Counted from the first letter of the stretch, positions 32,969-42,865 are shown. The stretch is 64,000 nucleotides of DNA from Paenibacillus sp. FSL R5-0490 (GCF_001956215.1 NZ_MRTQ01000005.1:144086-208085), one strand, 5' to 3'. Numbers and translations are program-made. The notes: generated by a model from the letters alone, not told the origin.

Positions 32969-35296
32969 ATGAAAGGCAGATGGATCTACGCAGCTGCTGC
33001 CTCACTCCTGGGAAATCTAACATCATTACTTCATCCGGCAATTGCTGTCATTTTTTCTCTTCTTGCCCTTTTCCTTTTAAAAAGAAATATCTTGACTAAA
33101 AAGACTATGACTGTCCTGATTATGATTTACCTTGCTCTAATCATAAGGAGTGAATTAGCGGCAGAATATAACAGGACAAGCCTTACAGGAAATGAGAGTG
33201 ATTTTGAAATTACCCTGTCAGAGTCAGTAAAGATAGATGGGGACCTTCTCACAGTCCTAATTGAATTGACCGATAAAAAGGAAAAGCTGGCTGCCAGGTA
33301 TAAGATCAAATCCGAAGCAGAACAAAAATTCCTATCAGACCATCTGAGGATAGGAATGACATGCCGGGTTAATGGCACCTTACAGACTCCTCCAACATCT
33401 ACAAATCCTAATTCCTTCAGCTACAAGGATTACTTAAGCCACAATAGAATCTTTTGGATCCTCGAATTGGAACAGTTAAACCTCTCTGATTGCATATACA
33501 ATAAAAGCCGCATCACATTACCTATTTTAAAAATGAGGGAGATGGGCACAAAACATATTTTAGAGCATTTCCCTGAACAGGCAGCTCCGCTTTCAATCGC
33601 ACTTGTCTTCGGCGATCGGAATTTTATTGATGAGGATATTATCGCTTCTTATCAGAAAATCGGAATTATCCATTTGCTTGCAATATCCGGACTTCATGTA
33701 GGAATGCTTGCTGGTATGTTTTTTCTTGCTGGAGTACGTGCAGGGATCACCACAGAAAAAATGACCAGCATCCTAATAATGGTTTTGCCGGTATATGCAA
33801 TACTTACAGGGGCTGCACCGTCTGTACTGCGGGCTGTGTTTATGATGCTTCTGGTTTTACTGGCAAAGAAGCTGAAGGCCACTATTCAATTAGCTGATGT
33901 TATCTCCATTGTGTTTGCCGGCTATCTTTTTATCTCCCCTTTTATTATCTATAATGCGGGGTTTCAGCTGTCTTTTGCTGTGGCCTTATCGCTTATTCTC
34001 TCAGCTCCTGCCATATTCAAAAAATTTACTCATCCTCTCGCTGCCCTCCTGTCTGTTTCTCTTATTTGCCAGATAGCGGCCATTCCGATCCTCCTTTGGC
34101 ATTTTTATGAGGTATCGATTATTTCCATAATTGCCAATCTGATCTTTGTACCTTTGTATTCTTCCATAGTCCTGCCTGTGGTATTAATTTTATTTATTTT
34201 TGATTTATTAACAGGAGGAAGGGCAGATTTCTTACTTCATGTATTGGAAAAAATGATCGTTTTTCTTAATTGGATTGCTGAAATGCTTTCCGCCATTCCT
34301 AATTCGACCCTTATTCTTGGCAGGCCATCCCCTTTAATGCTGATCATATATCTTTTTCTCATTCCCGCATTCTTTGCCGGCTGGGAAAGGTCAAAAAACA
34401 AAAAAGCTATTATTAAGAACGGTGTGCTTCCTATTCTTGCGATAATAATTCATTATTTGTCAAATGTGATTACACCAGCCGGTGAAATTACATTTATTGA
34501 TGTTGGGCAGGGGGACAGCATCCTGATAAAGCTTCCGTATGGGAGAGGGAATTATTTGATAGATGCAGGAGGTGCGCCTATGTTTGAGTCTGAGGACTGG
34601 AAGATGCGAAGCGATCCATATGAAACAGGAATGGACACAGTAGTGCCTTTTCTGAAAAGCAAAGGGATCAGTGAAATAGATAAATTTTTTCTCACTCATG
34701 GGGATATGGACCACATTGGCGGAGCATCAGCTGTTCTGAAGGAAATGAAGGTAAAGTCTGTTGTGTTTTCGCAGGGATCAGAGTTCTCGGAGGCTGAAAA
34801 GGATTTGGCTGTACAGGCTAAAAATAGCAAAAGTGAAATTTTTTTCACTAAAGCCGGAGATAGCTGGCTCATAGGAGATTCTGTATTTCAAGTTTTGTCC
34901 CCGTTTGGCGGCGAGATGGGGGACGGTGTGGGGCAAAATGATGGATCTATTGTCCTTTTTGCCAAAGTGGGAGGGTTAAACTGGCTGTTTACCGGAGATT
35001 TGGAGGAACAGGGGGAAGGTCAGCTCATAAAGTCTTATCCCAAGTTGAAAGCTGATGTAGTGAAAATTGCACATCATGGAAGCAAAACCTCATCAACAGA
35101 TTTATTTCTCGCTGGAGTGAAGCCGCGGATTGGAGTTATTTCTGCAGGCAGGAACAACAGGTATGGGCATCCTCATAATGATGTAATGAGCAGGCTGAAT
35201 GACTATAAGGTCAAAGTATTGCGAACCGATAAGCAAGGGGCAATTACCTATTTTTTTAAAGGGGATTCAGGAACCTTTTCAGTGCAGCTTCCATAG
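32969..35296 (+). CDS. comEC: DNA internalization channel ComEC
   Basis: 775 aa polytopic membrane protein: N-terminal helices and OB-like DUF4131 domain, the central Competence domain (LLAISGLHVGMLAGMFFLAG), then a C-terminal metallo-beta-lactamase-like domain with VGQGDSILIKLPYG, LTHGDMDHIGGAS and VKIAHHGSKTSSTD. It carries single-stranded DNA across the membrane; the lactamase domain may act as the nuclease. ATG 32969 after AAAGGAG; the ORF extends upstream to 32924 through the hairpin, without a ribosome binding site. The domain set is intact, so the locus looks functional. Confidence 0.95.
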   Translation: MKGRWIYAAAASLLGNLTSLLHPAIAVIFSLLALFLLKRNILTKKTMTVLIMIYLALIIRSELAAEYNRTSLTGNESDFEITLSESVKIDGDLLTVLIELTDKKEKLAARYKIKSEAEQKFLSDHLRIGMTCRVNGTLQTPPTSTNPNSFSYKDYLSHNRIFWILELEQLNLSDCIYNKSRITLPILKMREMGTKHILEHFPEQAAPLSIALVFGDRNFIDEDIIASYQKIGIIHLLAISGLHVGMLAGMFFLAGVRAGITTEKMTSILIMVLPVYAILTGAAPSVLRAVFMMLLVLLAKKLKATIQLADVISIVFAGYLFISPFIIYNAGFQLSFAVALSLILSAPAIFKKFTHPLAALLSVSLICQIAAIPILLWHFYEVSIISIIANLIFVPLYSSIVLPVVLILFIFDLLTGGRADFLLHVLEKMIVFLNWIAEMLSAIPNSTLILGRPSPLMLIIYLFLIPAFFAGWERSKNKKAIIKNGVLPILAIIIHYLSNVITPAGEITFIDVGQGDSILIKLPYGRGNYLIDAGGAPMFESEDWKMRSDPYETGMDTVVPFLKSKGISEIDKFFLTHGDMDHIGGASAVLKEMKVKSVVFSQGSEFSEAEKDLAVQAKNSKSEIFFTKAGDSWLIGDSVFQVLSPFGGEMGDGVGQNDGSIVLFAKVGGLNWLFTGDLEEQGEGQLIKSYPKLKADVVKIAHHGSKTSSTDLFLAGVKPRIGVISAGRNNRYGHPHNDVMSRLNDYKVKVLRTDKQGAITYFFKGDSGTFSVQLP

Positions 35297-35352
35297 TATA
35301 TGTTAGAAAGCATCAGCTTCAAGACTTAATAAAGCTTAATCGAAATTCCGCC

Positions 35353-35382
35353 AAAAAAAAGAGGCTGCTAAGGCAGCCTCAA
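35353..35382 (-). terminator. Terminator of yqzM
   Basis: On the minus strand GAGGCTGC / GCAGCCTC with a 4-base loop and eight T. A further perfect repeat ATGTGTCA / TGACACAT lies at 35382-35406 between it and the gene. Confidence 0.9.
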
Positions 35383-35421
35383 TGTGTCAGCGGTATTGTG
35401 ACACATAACTGTATGTAGCCA

Positions 35422-35556
35422 TTAAGCTCCTAAAAATTTAATGACTGTTGCAATAATAAATAACGTTGCGAAGAAACCGAATGATACGATGAATCCTACA
35501 CCAGAGTCGATTGCATCATTACGTTTGCTTTGGACGTTCTTTTCAAATTCGTTCAC
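35422..35556 (-). CDS. yqzM: YqzM family small membrane protein, 44 aa
   Basis: Starts MNEFEKNVQSKRNDAIDSGV and ends with a single membrane helix FIVSFGFFATLFIIATVIKF. The sequence and the position between comEC and holA match YqzM of B. subtilis. Function unknown. GTG start at 35556 after AGGAGGGG. Opposite in direction to both neighbours. Confidence 0.9.
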   Translation of the reverse strand: MNEFEKNVQSKRNDAIDSGVGFIVSFGFFATLFIIATVIKFLGA

Positions 35557-35702
35557 AGTCTACCCCTCCTATTTCCTATATAGTATAAGTCATTCAAATG
35601 AAAAAATCTAGAGTTCGCCTGCCCTTTTCCTGCATTAGCAGGAGTTGTCACAAATATGACGAAACATCATGGGGAAAATAACAAACAAAGGTGCACCGCA
35701 GC

Positions 35703-35779
35703 TTCCTGAGTTACCCGGGCCTCAGGGATGCAGCGTTCTATATAGATTGGAAATTGGCGTTCATTTGGGCGCCAATTTC
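35703..35779 (+). promoter_or_regulatory. Two hairpins in the region upstream of holA
   Basis: First stem CCTGAG / CTCAGG at 35705-35726 around ACCCGGG; second, perfect 10-bp stem GAAATTGGCG / CGCCAATTTC at 35750-35779. They lie about 75-150 bases before holA. No known riboswitch consensus was recognised and there is no T-run. Confidence 0.45.
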
Positions 35780-35854
35780 TTATGTCTTGTCAAATTGCCA
35801 TCGCTTCTTTAGGATATATAGTGAATATATTGTTTGGCGAACGGAGAGAAGAAA

Positions 35855-36886
35855 TTGGTTTTTGATATTTGGAACAGAATTAAAGCGAAAAGTTTTGCTC
35901 CTATTTACTTATTATACGGAACAGAACCTTATCTTATAAACGAAACGAAGCAGCTTCTGATCAGCAATGTGCTAAGTGAAGAAGAAGCTGATTTTAATTT
36001 ATCCTCTTATGACCTTGAGGAAACCCCCATTGATACAGCGCTTGAAGATGCTGAGACATTTCCTTTTATGGGTGAAAGAAGACTGATCTTTTTACATAAC
36101 CCGGTTTTTTTAACGTCAGAGAAATCGAAAGCTAAACAGGAGCATAACCTGGCTAAGCTTGAAGCCTATATTAAAGAGCCTGCCCCATATTCAGTGGTGG
36201 TATTTTCCTCATCGGCAGAAAAACTCGATGATCGTAAAAAAATAACCAAACAATTGAAAAAAACGGCTGCAGTACTTGAAGCCAAGAAATTAAATGAAGG
36301 GGAATTGAAAGCCTGGATCAGGGAACGTGCAGCATTGAACGGTGTGCAGATTGATGAATCGGCTGTTGAGCTGATTTTAACATTGGCAGGCGCCAACCTG
36401 TTTATTCTGACCAACGAGATCGATAAATTAGCCCTATATGCGAATGACACAAAGCGGATAGATGAACAGATGGCAGAAAAAATGGTATCACGGTCTTTAG
36501 AGCAAAACATTTTTTCCCTTGTGGATAAGGTGGTTCACCGCAAAATAGAAGAGGCCCTGAGAATTTATTATGATTTATTAAAGCAAAATGAAGAGCCCAT
36601 TAAGATTTTATCTGTTATTACAGGGCAGTTCAGATTGATTTATCAGGTGAAGGAGCTTGCCAGGAGAGGCTACGGCCAGCAGCAGATTGCCGGCTATTTA
36701 AAGATTCATCCTTTCCGGGTAAAGCTGGCGGCCGGACAGGCCCAGCTGTTTGCAGACGAAGAACTGGCAGCGATCATAAGCTTGCTTGCTGATGCAGATT
36801 ACCAAATGAAAACAGGAGGCATGAATAAAACCATGCTGATTGAAATGTTCCTGTTTCGTCTGCAAAGTCAGGCACTCAGAAAATAG
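35855..36886 (+). CDS. holA: DNA polymerase III subunit delta
   Basis: 343 aa clamp-loader subunit (YqeN). PIYLLYGTEPYLINETKQLL at the start is the delta-type P-loop-less ATPase domain; FPFMGERRLIFLHNP, ARSLEQNIF-like SRSLEQNIFSLVDKVVHRK and the C-terminal LLKQNEEPIKILSVITGQFR are conserved in Bacillus YqeN. It opens the beta clamp. TTG 35855 follows GGAGAG by six bases and gives MVFDIWNR as in B. subtilis; the ORF extends upstream to 35834. The stop codon lies in the start of an interspersed repeat. Confidence 0.94.
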   Translation: MVFDIWNRIKAKSFAPIYLLYGTEPYLINETKQLLISNVLSEEEADFNLSSYDLEETPIDTALEDAETFPFMGERRLIFLHNPVFLTSEKSKAKQEHNLAKLEAYIKEPAPYSVVVFSSSAEKLDDRKKITKQLKKTAAVLEAKKLNEGELKAWIRERAALNGVQIDESAVELILTLAGANLFILTNEIDKLALYANDTKRIDEQMAEKMVSRSLEQNIFSLVDKVVHRKIEEALRIYYDLLKQNEEPIKILSVITGQFRLIYQVKELARRGYGQQQIAGYLKIHPFRVKLAAGQAQLFADEELAAIISLLADADYQMKTGGMNKTMLIEMFLFRLQSQALRK

Positions 36887-37311
36887 AAAAGCGGAAGCGC
36901 CTTGCCCGCGAAGGAACGCAGACTAAGAACGCCACGTCCTCCCAAAAGCTGCCGCTTTCGGTCGTGCGATGTATCGCTGCCGTAGCTTTCCTTGTCCTGT
37001 GGCAACGTCTGCATGACCCGCGTCCTCCCAAAAGCTGTCGCTTTTGGTTGTGCGATGTTTATGCTGACGAAGCCTTCCTTGTCCTGCGGGCCTCAAGCAC
37101 AAGACGAGCCTCACGGAAAGGCGTTCTTTGCCTTTTTGGGGGGATTGCCCGAAATGTGGAGGCGACTGCTCAGGGACGACAAGCATAAGACGAGTCCTGC
37201 AAGAAGGTGTTCTTTCTGGAAGGGATTGGCTTATATCTCGAGTCCCTAGGAGCCGAAACAAGCCAAGCTTGTGACCTCGAGGGGGTAGGCTGCTTGCGCT
37301 AGACAGTTCTC
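36884..37311 (-). repeat. Interspersed Bacillaceae repeat between holA and rpsT
   Basis: About 430 GC-rich bases without a gene. The left end ATAGAAAAGCGGAAGCGCC is the reverse complement of the right end of the short element at 40852-40893 (one mismatch). The right end reads GCTTGCGCTAGACAG. Inside is a diverged direct repeat of 86-base period: CGTCCTCCCAAAAGCTG at 36935 and again at 37021, each followed by CGCTTT-GGT-GTGCGATGT and TTCCTTGTCCTG. Such elements are dispersed in many copies in Bacillaceae genomes. The ORFs across it are not genes. Confidence 0.8.
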
Positions 37312-37342
37312 GAAGTACAAAGTTATAAATTCTGATTACATA

Positions 37343-37375
37343 AAAAAAGCGGTCCGCAATTTGGACCGCTTTTTT
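37343..37375. terminator. Bidirectional terminator downstream of rpsT
   Basis: AAAAAAGCGGTCC / GGACCGCTTTTTT, a perfect stem extended by A-T pairs on both sides. It serves rpsT on the minus strand and could stop read-through from holA. Confidence 0.9.
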
Positions 37376-37388
37376 ATGTAAAATAAAA

Positions 37389-37408
37389 GGCTATCCCTTA
37401 AGATAGCC
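37389..37408 (-). terminator. First terminator of rpsT
   Basis: On the minus strand GGCTATC / GATAGCC with a 6-base loop and TTTTATTTT, 15 bases after the rpsT stop. Confidence 0.85.
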
Positions 37409-37422
37409 GATATCTTTAAACA

Positions 37423-37689
37423 TTACGCATTTAAAGAGTTCATTTTTTTCATTAAACGAGACTTTTTACGGGCAGCAGCATTTTTGTGGATAAGACCTTT
37501 TGCAGCAGCTTTGTCCAGTTTACGAGCAGCATCAGCGAAAGATGCAGTTGCAGCAGTAGAATCGTTGTTTACGATTGCAGCATCAACCTTTTTAACAGCT
37601 GTACGCATTGCTGATTTAACAGTAGCATTTTGAGCGTTGCGAGCTTCGCTAGTTTTAACACGCTTGATAGCAGATTTAATGTTTGGCAT
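37423..37689 (-). CDS. rpsT: 30S ribosomal protein S20
   Basis: 88 aa, very basic and helical: [20 protein letters not shown] at the start and [20 protein letters not shown] at the end. It binds 16S rRNA early in 30S assembly. ATG 37689 is preceded by AGGAGGTGAATGGA; the longer frame to 37734 covers the ribosome binding site and is rejected. Divergent from gpr; two terminators follow. Confidence 0.97.
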   Translation of the reverse strand: MPNIKSAIKRVKTSEARNAQNATVKSAMRTAVKKVDAAIVNNDSTAATASFADAARKLDKAAAKGLIHKNAAARKKSRLMKKMNSLNA

Positions 37690-37949
37690 TCCATTCACCT
37701 CCTGAAAAAGCATCGAGATTCTATAACTCGACATTCACGTTCATTAACAAATTCAGAACAAGTGATATTTTATCAAATACGGGGGCATAATGCAATACTC
37801 TGTACTTAAAATTACTGAAGGATAATTCGGGAAGTTCATTCTTTTTCTGCATGTTTTTAAATTTTAAAGGCAAAGATAGTATATATCTGAATTTTAGTAA
37901 TTTGTCTGTTATTTTCCAACCTAATAAGCTGAGATTGTGAGGGATACAT

Positions 37950-39083
37950 GTGAAGGAATCAATAGATTTAAGCCAGTACTCAGTTCGAACGGATCTTGCC
38001 ATTGAAGCCAGGGAAATGGTGATTTCCGGCAGGCAGAAAGACAATGACAATGTTCAAGGGCAGGAGAATCTTTCCCAAATTGAAGGTGTCATAATTAAAG
38101 AAAAAGAAGAAAACGATATTAAAATTTCCTTTGTTGAAGTAACAAAGGAAGGAGCAGAAGCATTAGGGAAAAAAGAGGGCAAATACCTGACCCTCGAAGT
38201 GACGGGCATACGCCAGCAGGATACGGAGCTTCAGCACAAAGTGGAGACTGTATTTGCAAGTGAATTCTCCCAATTTATAAAGCAGCTGGGCATTAATGAA
38301 GATGCATCCTGTTTAATTGTCGGACTGGGCAATTGGAATGTCACTCCCGATGCATTGGGACCGCAAGTCTGCGAAAATCTGCTTATTACAAGACATCTCT
38401 ATCAGCTCCAGCCTGAAAGCGTAGAAGAAGGCTACAGGCCGGTAAGTGCTATTTCTCCAGGGGTGATGGGCCTGACAGGAATTGAAACAAGTGACATTAT
38501 TCATGGCATTGTTGAAAAAACAAAGCCCGACTTTGTCATTGCGATCGACGCTCTTGCTTCCCGATCAATTGAAAGAGTCAATTCTACCATTCAAATTTCG
38601 GATACAGGGATTCACCCTGGTTCTGGTGTGGGGAATAAACGAAAAGAAATCAGTAAGGAAACTTTAGGAATACCTGTCATAGCGATTGGCATCCCAACAG
38701 TTGTCGATGCCGTATCCATAACAAGCGATACAATTGATTACATCCTGAAGCATTTCGGCAAGGAAATGAAAGAAGGCGGCCGTCCATCGCGTGCTTTGGC
38801 TCCTGCAGGAATGACTTTTGGAGAGAAGAAAAAGCTGACAGATGAGGACCTCCCGGAAGAGCATCATAGAAAAACCTTTCTTGGCATGATCGGAACCTTG
38901 CCTGAAGAGGAGAAGCGAAAGCTTATTTATGAAGTTCTGTCTCCTTTGGGACACAACCTTATGGTGACACCAAAGGAAGTGGATGTATTTATTGAAGATA
39001 TGTCCAACTTAATTGCCAACGGCTTGAACGCAGCGCTCCACCAGAAAGTGAATCAGGATAATGCCGGATTTTATACAAGATAG
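37950..39083 (+). CDS. gpr: GPR endopeptidase (germination protease)
   Basis: 377 aa. Starts [20 protein letters not shown]; the first 15 or so residues are the propeptide removed on activation, before [27 protein letters not shown] and [20 protein letters not shown] are conserved catalytic-domain blocks. It degrades small acid-soluble spore proteins at germination and is made in the forespore. GTG start at 37950 after GTGAGGGA. A sigma-G promoter is expected but I could not place one with confidence. Next gene is spoIIP. Confidence 0.95.
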   Translation: MKESIDLSQYSVRTDLAIEAREMVISGRQKDNDNVQGQENLSQIEGVIIKEKEENDIKISFVEVTKEGAEALGKKEGKYLTLEVTGIRQQDTELQHKVETVFASEFSQFIKQLGINEDASCLIVGLGNWNVTPDALGPQVCENLLITRHLYQLQPESVEEGYRPVSAISPGVMGLTGIETSDIIHGIVEKTKPDFVIAIDALASRSIERVNSTIQISDTGIHPGSGVGNKRKEISKETLGIPVIAIGIPTVVDAVSITSDTIDYILKHFGKEMKEGGRPSRALAPAGMTFGEKKKLTDEDLPEEHHRKTFLGMIGTLPEEEKRKLIYEVLSPLGHNLMVTPKEVDVFIEDMSNLIANGLNAALHQKVNQDNAGFYTR

Positions 39084-39152
39084 AAAATATCCTGTTCTAT
39101 CTTCTCTAGCAAAGTCATAACATTTACTAGACTAGCAAGGAGAGGTGGAACA

Positions 39153-40358
39153 ATGAAACCTTTTAAAACGAACGGACTTGTAGTAACTATCCAAGGGACA
39201 AGCCTGCTTAAGGCTATTGGCGGATTTCTGCTTTTTCTATTTATGATATTTTCCATAAGCGGAGCATTGACTTCTTTAAAGCCTGAATACCGAATCAGTT
39301 CTTCTTCAGTAAACTCTGCCGCGAACAGCCTGACAGGAGAAATGCTTTATCGTTTTCTCGGATGGGAGAATCACTCATTTCTCCAGGGAGTTTCTGAAAG
39401 CACTTCTCCCCCGGGCTTTGCCAATTTAATTTTTAAGCTATCCACAAATGTCAATTTGGATGATCCCAGAAGTCTTCTGGGAAGGGAGCTTCCTTTTTTC
39501 TCGATTTATGACAGTAAAATCCTGGTTGCAGGTGAAGGAACAGATTATACAAACATGCCTGTAGAATCTTCTCCGCCTTTAGAAGTTCTTATGGCCGAAC
39601 AGGAGGCAGCCCTGCAAAACACCGAAGGTCTTGAGCAGTCTGGAGATAAAAAACAATCAAATGCCCCGCCGGTGTCAACAGGAGATAAAAAACCTGTCTA
39701 TGTATACTTTTCGCATAATACTGAATCCTATCTTCCGTATCTGAAGGGTGTCACCAACCCTGATGCGGCCTACCATTCAAAAATTAATATTACTAAAATC
39801 GGTGATAAGCTTAAGGAAGAGATGGAGAGTAAAGGGATCGGGACCTTTGTGGATAAAACGGATATTCAGGGGAATTTAAACAAAAAGGGCTTAACATATG
39901 GTCGCTCCTATCAGGAATCCAGAGAGGTAGTCCAGGCAGCAATCACTTCCAATCGGGATCTGGCTTATTTAATCGATATTCACCGTGATTCAAAAAGAAA
40001 AAAAGATACTACAAAAGAAATTAACGGAGAGTCTTATGCCAAGCTGGCTTTTATTATTGGAGGAAATAATCCGAATTACGAAAAGAACTTAAAATTTGCA
40101 AAAGAACTGCATGATAGACTGAGCGTCAAGTACAAAGGATTAAGCAGAGGAATAATGAAAAAAGAAGGCGCAGGGACAAATGGCAACTTCAATCAGGATT
40201 TATCAGGCAATGCAATACTCATTGAGTTTGGGGGAGTCGATAATACGTTTGAGGAGTTAAACCGATCGGCCGAAGCACTCGCGGAAGTGTTCAGTGAATA
40301 TTATTGGCAGGCCGAGGAAGTGAATTCACCGGCTGGCGGTGAGTCAGAAAAGAAATAG
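39153..40358 (+). CDS. spoIIP: Stage II sporulation protein P
   Basis: 401 aa. One N-terminal membrane helix (about residues 20-42, KAIGGFLLFLFMIFSISGAL), a linker and a C-terminal amidase/endopeptidase domain with VYVYFSHNTESYLPYLKGVT, LAYLIDIHRDSKRKK and AILIEFGGVDNTFEELNRS. Part of the DMP complex that dissolves septal peptidoglycan to start engulfment. ATG after GAGAGGTGG. Followed by yqxA after 17 bases. Confidence 0.95.
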   Translation: MKPFKTNGLVVTIQGTSLLKAIGGFLLFLFMIFSISGALTSLKPEYRISSSSVNSAANSLTGEMLYRFLGWENHSFLQGVSESTSPPGFANLIFKLSTNVNLDDPRSLLGRELPFFSIYDSKILVAGEGTDYTNMPVESSPPLEVLMAEQEAALQNTEGLEQSGDKKQSNAPPVSTGDKKPVYVYFSHNTESYLPYLKGVTNPDAAYHSKINITKIGDKLKEEMESKGIGTFVDKTDIQGNLNKKGLTYGRSYQESREVVQAAITSNRDLAYLIDIHRDSKRKKDTTKEINGESYAKLAFIIGGNNPNYEKNLKFAKELHDRLSVKYKGLSRGIMKKEGAGTNGNFNQDLSGNAILIEFGGVDNTFEELNRSAEALAEVFSEYYWQAEEVNSPAGGESEKK

Positions 40359-40375
40359 TAATAGGATGATGCGGA

Positions 40376-40720
40376 ATGAAAATGTTTATGCTTAAAGCTC
40401 TTTTTCTGGCAGCGCTTATGTTTGTCTCAGTGCTATTCGGAATGCAGCAGGCAAATGAAGGAATTCACAGAATGAAGGGATTCCATGACGGGGATTTCAA
40501 AAGTGCCCTGACCATAAATGAAACCAACGAAGGCGAAGTTCAGGCTTCTGTCCTTGGGAATGATGTGTCAAGCCATGATCTTCAGAAGAAAAGGGAAAAG
40601 CTTGAAGAAATGAAAGCATATAACTTCTTTTCATCCTTAGGAAAAAGCATATCCAATGGCATATCAGAGCTGACAGAAAAATCGGTCGCAATCATCACAG
40701 ACTTAATAAAAGGGAAATAG
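40376..40720 (+). CDS. yqxA: YqxA family protein (DUF3679)
   Basis: 114 aa: a membrane helix or signal anchor (MLKALFLAALMFVSVLFGMQ, residues 4-23) and a hydrophilic extracytoplasmic tail that ends LTEKSVAIITDLIKGK. This matches YqxA, conserved after spoIIP in Bacillus. Function unknown; its place suggests a sporulation role. Start at ATG 40376 with only a moderate ribosome binding site (AGGATGATG); ATG 40382 is an alternative. Confidence 0.85.
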   Translation: MKMFMLKALFLAALMFVSVLFGMQQANEGIHRMKGFHDGDFKSALTINETNEGEVQASVLGNDVSSHDLQKKREKLEEMKAYNFFSSLGKSISNGISELTEKSVAIITDLIKGK

Positions 40721-40749
40721 GCTGCTCAGGTGGGCAGCCTTATTTTTTT
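40719..40749 (+). terminator. Terminator of spoIIP-yqxA
   Basis: AGGCTGCTC / GGGCAGCCT hairpin, overlapping the yqxA stop, with TTATTTTTTT. Confidence 0.9.
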
Positions 40750-40775
40750 GAAAATCAGCGGCTTAAAGCTTAGCA

Positions 40776-40804
40776 TTGAATCTTCACAAACCTACTGATA
40801 TAAT
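40776..40804 (+). promoter_or_regulatory. Sigma-A promoter of lepA
   Basis: TTGAAT at 40776-40781, a 17-base spacer and TGATATAAT with perfect TATAAT at 40799-40804. Confidence 0.8.
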
Positions 40805-40851
40805 CAAAAATAGTGTATAAACTAAAAGGACTATTTTAAAATTGACCACAC

Positions 40852-40893
40852 TTAGCTCCAGGCGCCTGTTACTAGGCGCTTGCGCTTTTCTAT
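40852..40893 (+). repeat. Short interspersed repeat in the lepA leader
   Basis: TTAGCTCCAGGCGCC, a short middle, then GGCGCTTGCGCTTTTCTAT. It looks like the two termini of the long element at 36884-37311 joined together in the opposite orientation. GCGCCT / AGGCGC folds as a small hairpin. It ends four bases before the lepA ribosome binding site. Confidence 0.7.
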
Positions 40894-40916
40894 AGTAGGA
40901 GTTGAAATAATAAACA

Positions 40917-42752
40917 ATGAACAGAGAAGAGAAACTGAAAAGGCAAGAGAAAATAAGGAATTTTTCGATCATCGCCCATATTGACCATGGTAAATCGACT
41001 TTGGCCGATAGAATTCTTGAAAAAACCAATGCGCTGACTTCACGCGAAATGAAGGACCAGCTCCTAGATTCCATGGATCTTGAAAGGGAGCGCGGCATTA
41101 CGATCAAGCTGAATTCCGTTCAGTTAAAATATAAAGCGAAAGATGGTGAAATATACACTTTCCACTTAATAGATACGCCGGGACACGTCGATTTTACATA
41201 TGAAGTATCCCGAAGCCTTGCAGCATGTGAAGGAGCCATTCTGGTTGTGGATGCAGCTCAGGGTATTGAAGCGCAAACCCTTGCCAATGTTTATCTGGCC
41301 CTGGATAACGATCTTGAGATTCTTCCAATTATTAATAAGATCGACCTGCCAAGTGCGGATCCGGAAAGGGTTCGAAATGAGATCGAAGAAGTTATCGGCC
41401 TGGATGCATCTGAAGCAGTACTGGCTTCAGCAAAGGCTGGAATTGGAATAGAAGAAATTCTTGAACAGGTCGTTGAAAAAGTTCCTGCTCCAGTAGGGGA
41501 TCCGGAAGCCCCATTAAAGGCTCTTATATTTGATTCCCTTTATGATGCCTACCGCGGTGTAGTAGCCTATATACGTGTGGTTGAGGGTACGGTAAAAGTA
41601 GGGGATAAAATTAAAATGATGGCAACCGGCAAAGAGTTTGAAGTCACTGAGGTTGGTGTGTTTACCCCAAAATCAACGCCCTTGCCTGAATTGTCCGTTG
41701 GAGACGTAGGGTTTTTGACTGCTGCAATCAAAAATGTTGGTGATACACGTGTGGGTGATACCATTACAAGCGCGAAAAACAGTGCTTCAGAAGCTCTTCC
41801 TGGATACAGAAAGATGAACCCGATGGTTTATTGCGGACTTTATCCAATTGATAGCGCCAAGTTCAATGACCTGCGTGAAGCGCTTGAAAAGCTGGAGCTG
41901 AATGATTCCGCCCTTCAGTTTGAACCGGAAACTTCACAGGCACTCGGATTTGGATTCCGCTGCGGTTTCCTTGGATTGCTTCACATGGAAATTATCCAGG
42001 AGCGCATTGAGCGCGAATTCAAAATAGATTTGATTACAACAGCACCTAGTGTTATCTATGATGTTATCCTGACAGATGGCACTGAGGTTAAAGTAGATAA
42101 CCCATCCAATATGCCTGATCCTCAAAAAATTGACCGTGTTGAAGAACCTTATGTAAAAGCTACAATGATGGCCCCAAATGATTATGTGGGAGCCATTATG
42201 GAACTTTGCCAGCAAAAACGCGGCATCTTTATTGATATGCAATACATGGATGAAACCAGAGTAAATATTATATATGAGATTCCTTTATCGGAAATTGTTT
42301 ATGATTTCTTTGATCAGCTGAAATCCAATACAAAAGGATATGCTTCTTTTGATTATGAATTAATTGGATATAAGCCATCAAAACTTGTTAAGATGGATAT
42401 TCTGTTAAATGCAGAAAAGGTAGACGCATTGAGCTTCATCGTTCATAAGGATTTTGCTTATGAAAGAGGAAAAGTAATCGTTGAGAAGTTAAAAGAGCTA
42501 ATTCCCCGTCAGCAGTTTGAGGTTCCTATTCAAGCTGCGATCGGCCAGAAAATTGTAGCCCGCTCAACCATTAAAGCCATCCGCAAAAATGTATTGGCTA
42601 AATGTTACGGCGGAGACATTTCCCGTAAGCGTAAATTATTGGAGAAGCAGAAAGAAGGTAAAAAGCGGATGAAGCAGGTTGGTTCTGTTGAAGTTCCGCA
42701 GGAAGCTTTCATGGCCGTTTTGAAGATGGACGATAACACCCCTAAAAAGTAA
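40917..42752 (+). CDS. lepA: Elongation factor 4 (LepA)
   Basis: 611 aa translational GTPase: G1 [14 protein letters not shown]2 RERGITIK, G3 DTPGHVDF, G4 NKIDLP, then domains II, III and the LepA-specific C-terminal domain ([20 protein letters not shown]). It back-translocates or remodels stalled ribosomes. Only the ATG at 40917 matches family N-termini, yet the nearest AGGAG (40897-40901) is 15 bases upstream, an unusually long spacing; the TTG at 40902 runs into a stop. Confidence 0.98.
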   Translation: MNREEKLKRQEKIRNFSIIAHIDHGKSTLADRILEKTNALTSREMKDQLLDSMDLERERGITIKLNSVQLKYKAKDGEIYTFHLIDTPGHVDFTYEVSRSLAACEGAILVVDAAQGIEAQTLANVYLALDNDLEILPIINKIDLPSADPERVRNEIEEVIGLDASEAVLASAKAGIGIEEILEQVVEKVPAPVGDPEAPLKALIFDSLYDAYRGVVAYIRVVEGTVKVGDKIKMMATGKEFEVTEVGVFTPKSTPLPELSVGDVGFLTAAIKNVGDTRVGDTITSAKNSASEALPGYRKMNPMVYCGLYPIDSAKFNDLREALEKLELNDSALQFEPETSQALGFGFRCGFLGLLHMEIIQERIEREFKIDLITTAPSVIYDVILTDGTEVKVDNPSNMPDPQKIDRVEEPYVKATMMAPNDYVGAIMELCQQKRGIFIDMQYMDETRVNIIYEIPLSEIVYDFFDQLKSNTKGYASFDYELIGYKPSKLVKMDILLNAEKVDALSFIVHKDFAYERGKVIVEKLKELIPRQQFEVPIQAAIGQKIVARSTIKAIRKNVLAKCYGGDISRKRKLLEKQKEGKKRMKQVGSVEVPQEAFMAVLKMDDNTPKK

Positions 42753-42769
42753 AATATTTGATTTGTTTT

Positions 42770-42817
42770 AAGAGGTTAGATATGCTGTCATAATAATAAC
42801 AGCACTAGCCTCTTTTT
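42770..42817 (+). terminator. Terminator of lepA
   Basis: Long interrupted hairpin: AAGAGGTTAG / CTAGCCTCTT outer stem and GCTGT / ACAGC inner stem, then TTTTT. Confidence 0.85.
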
Positions 42818-42865
42818 ATTTAGGAAACTCTGTATATTGATTGAATGATGAAAGTAGTGAAATAA

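Noticed and set aside
36964..37249. Overlapping frames of 74-112 codons in the holA-rpsT gap
   Set aside because: They lie wholly in a GC-rich dispersed repeat, occur in several frames on both strands, and lack ribosome binding sites.
36890..37311. CRISPR-like array suggested by repeated CGTCCTCCCAAAAGCTG
   Set aside because: Only two diverged copies 86 bases apart with similar, not unique, sequence between them; no cas genes.
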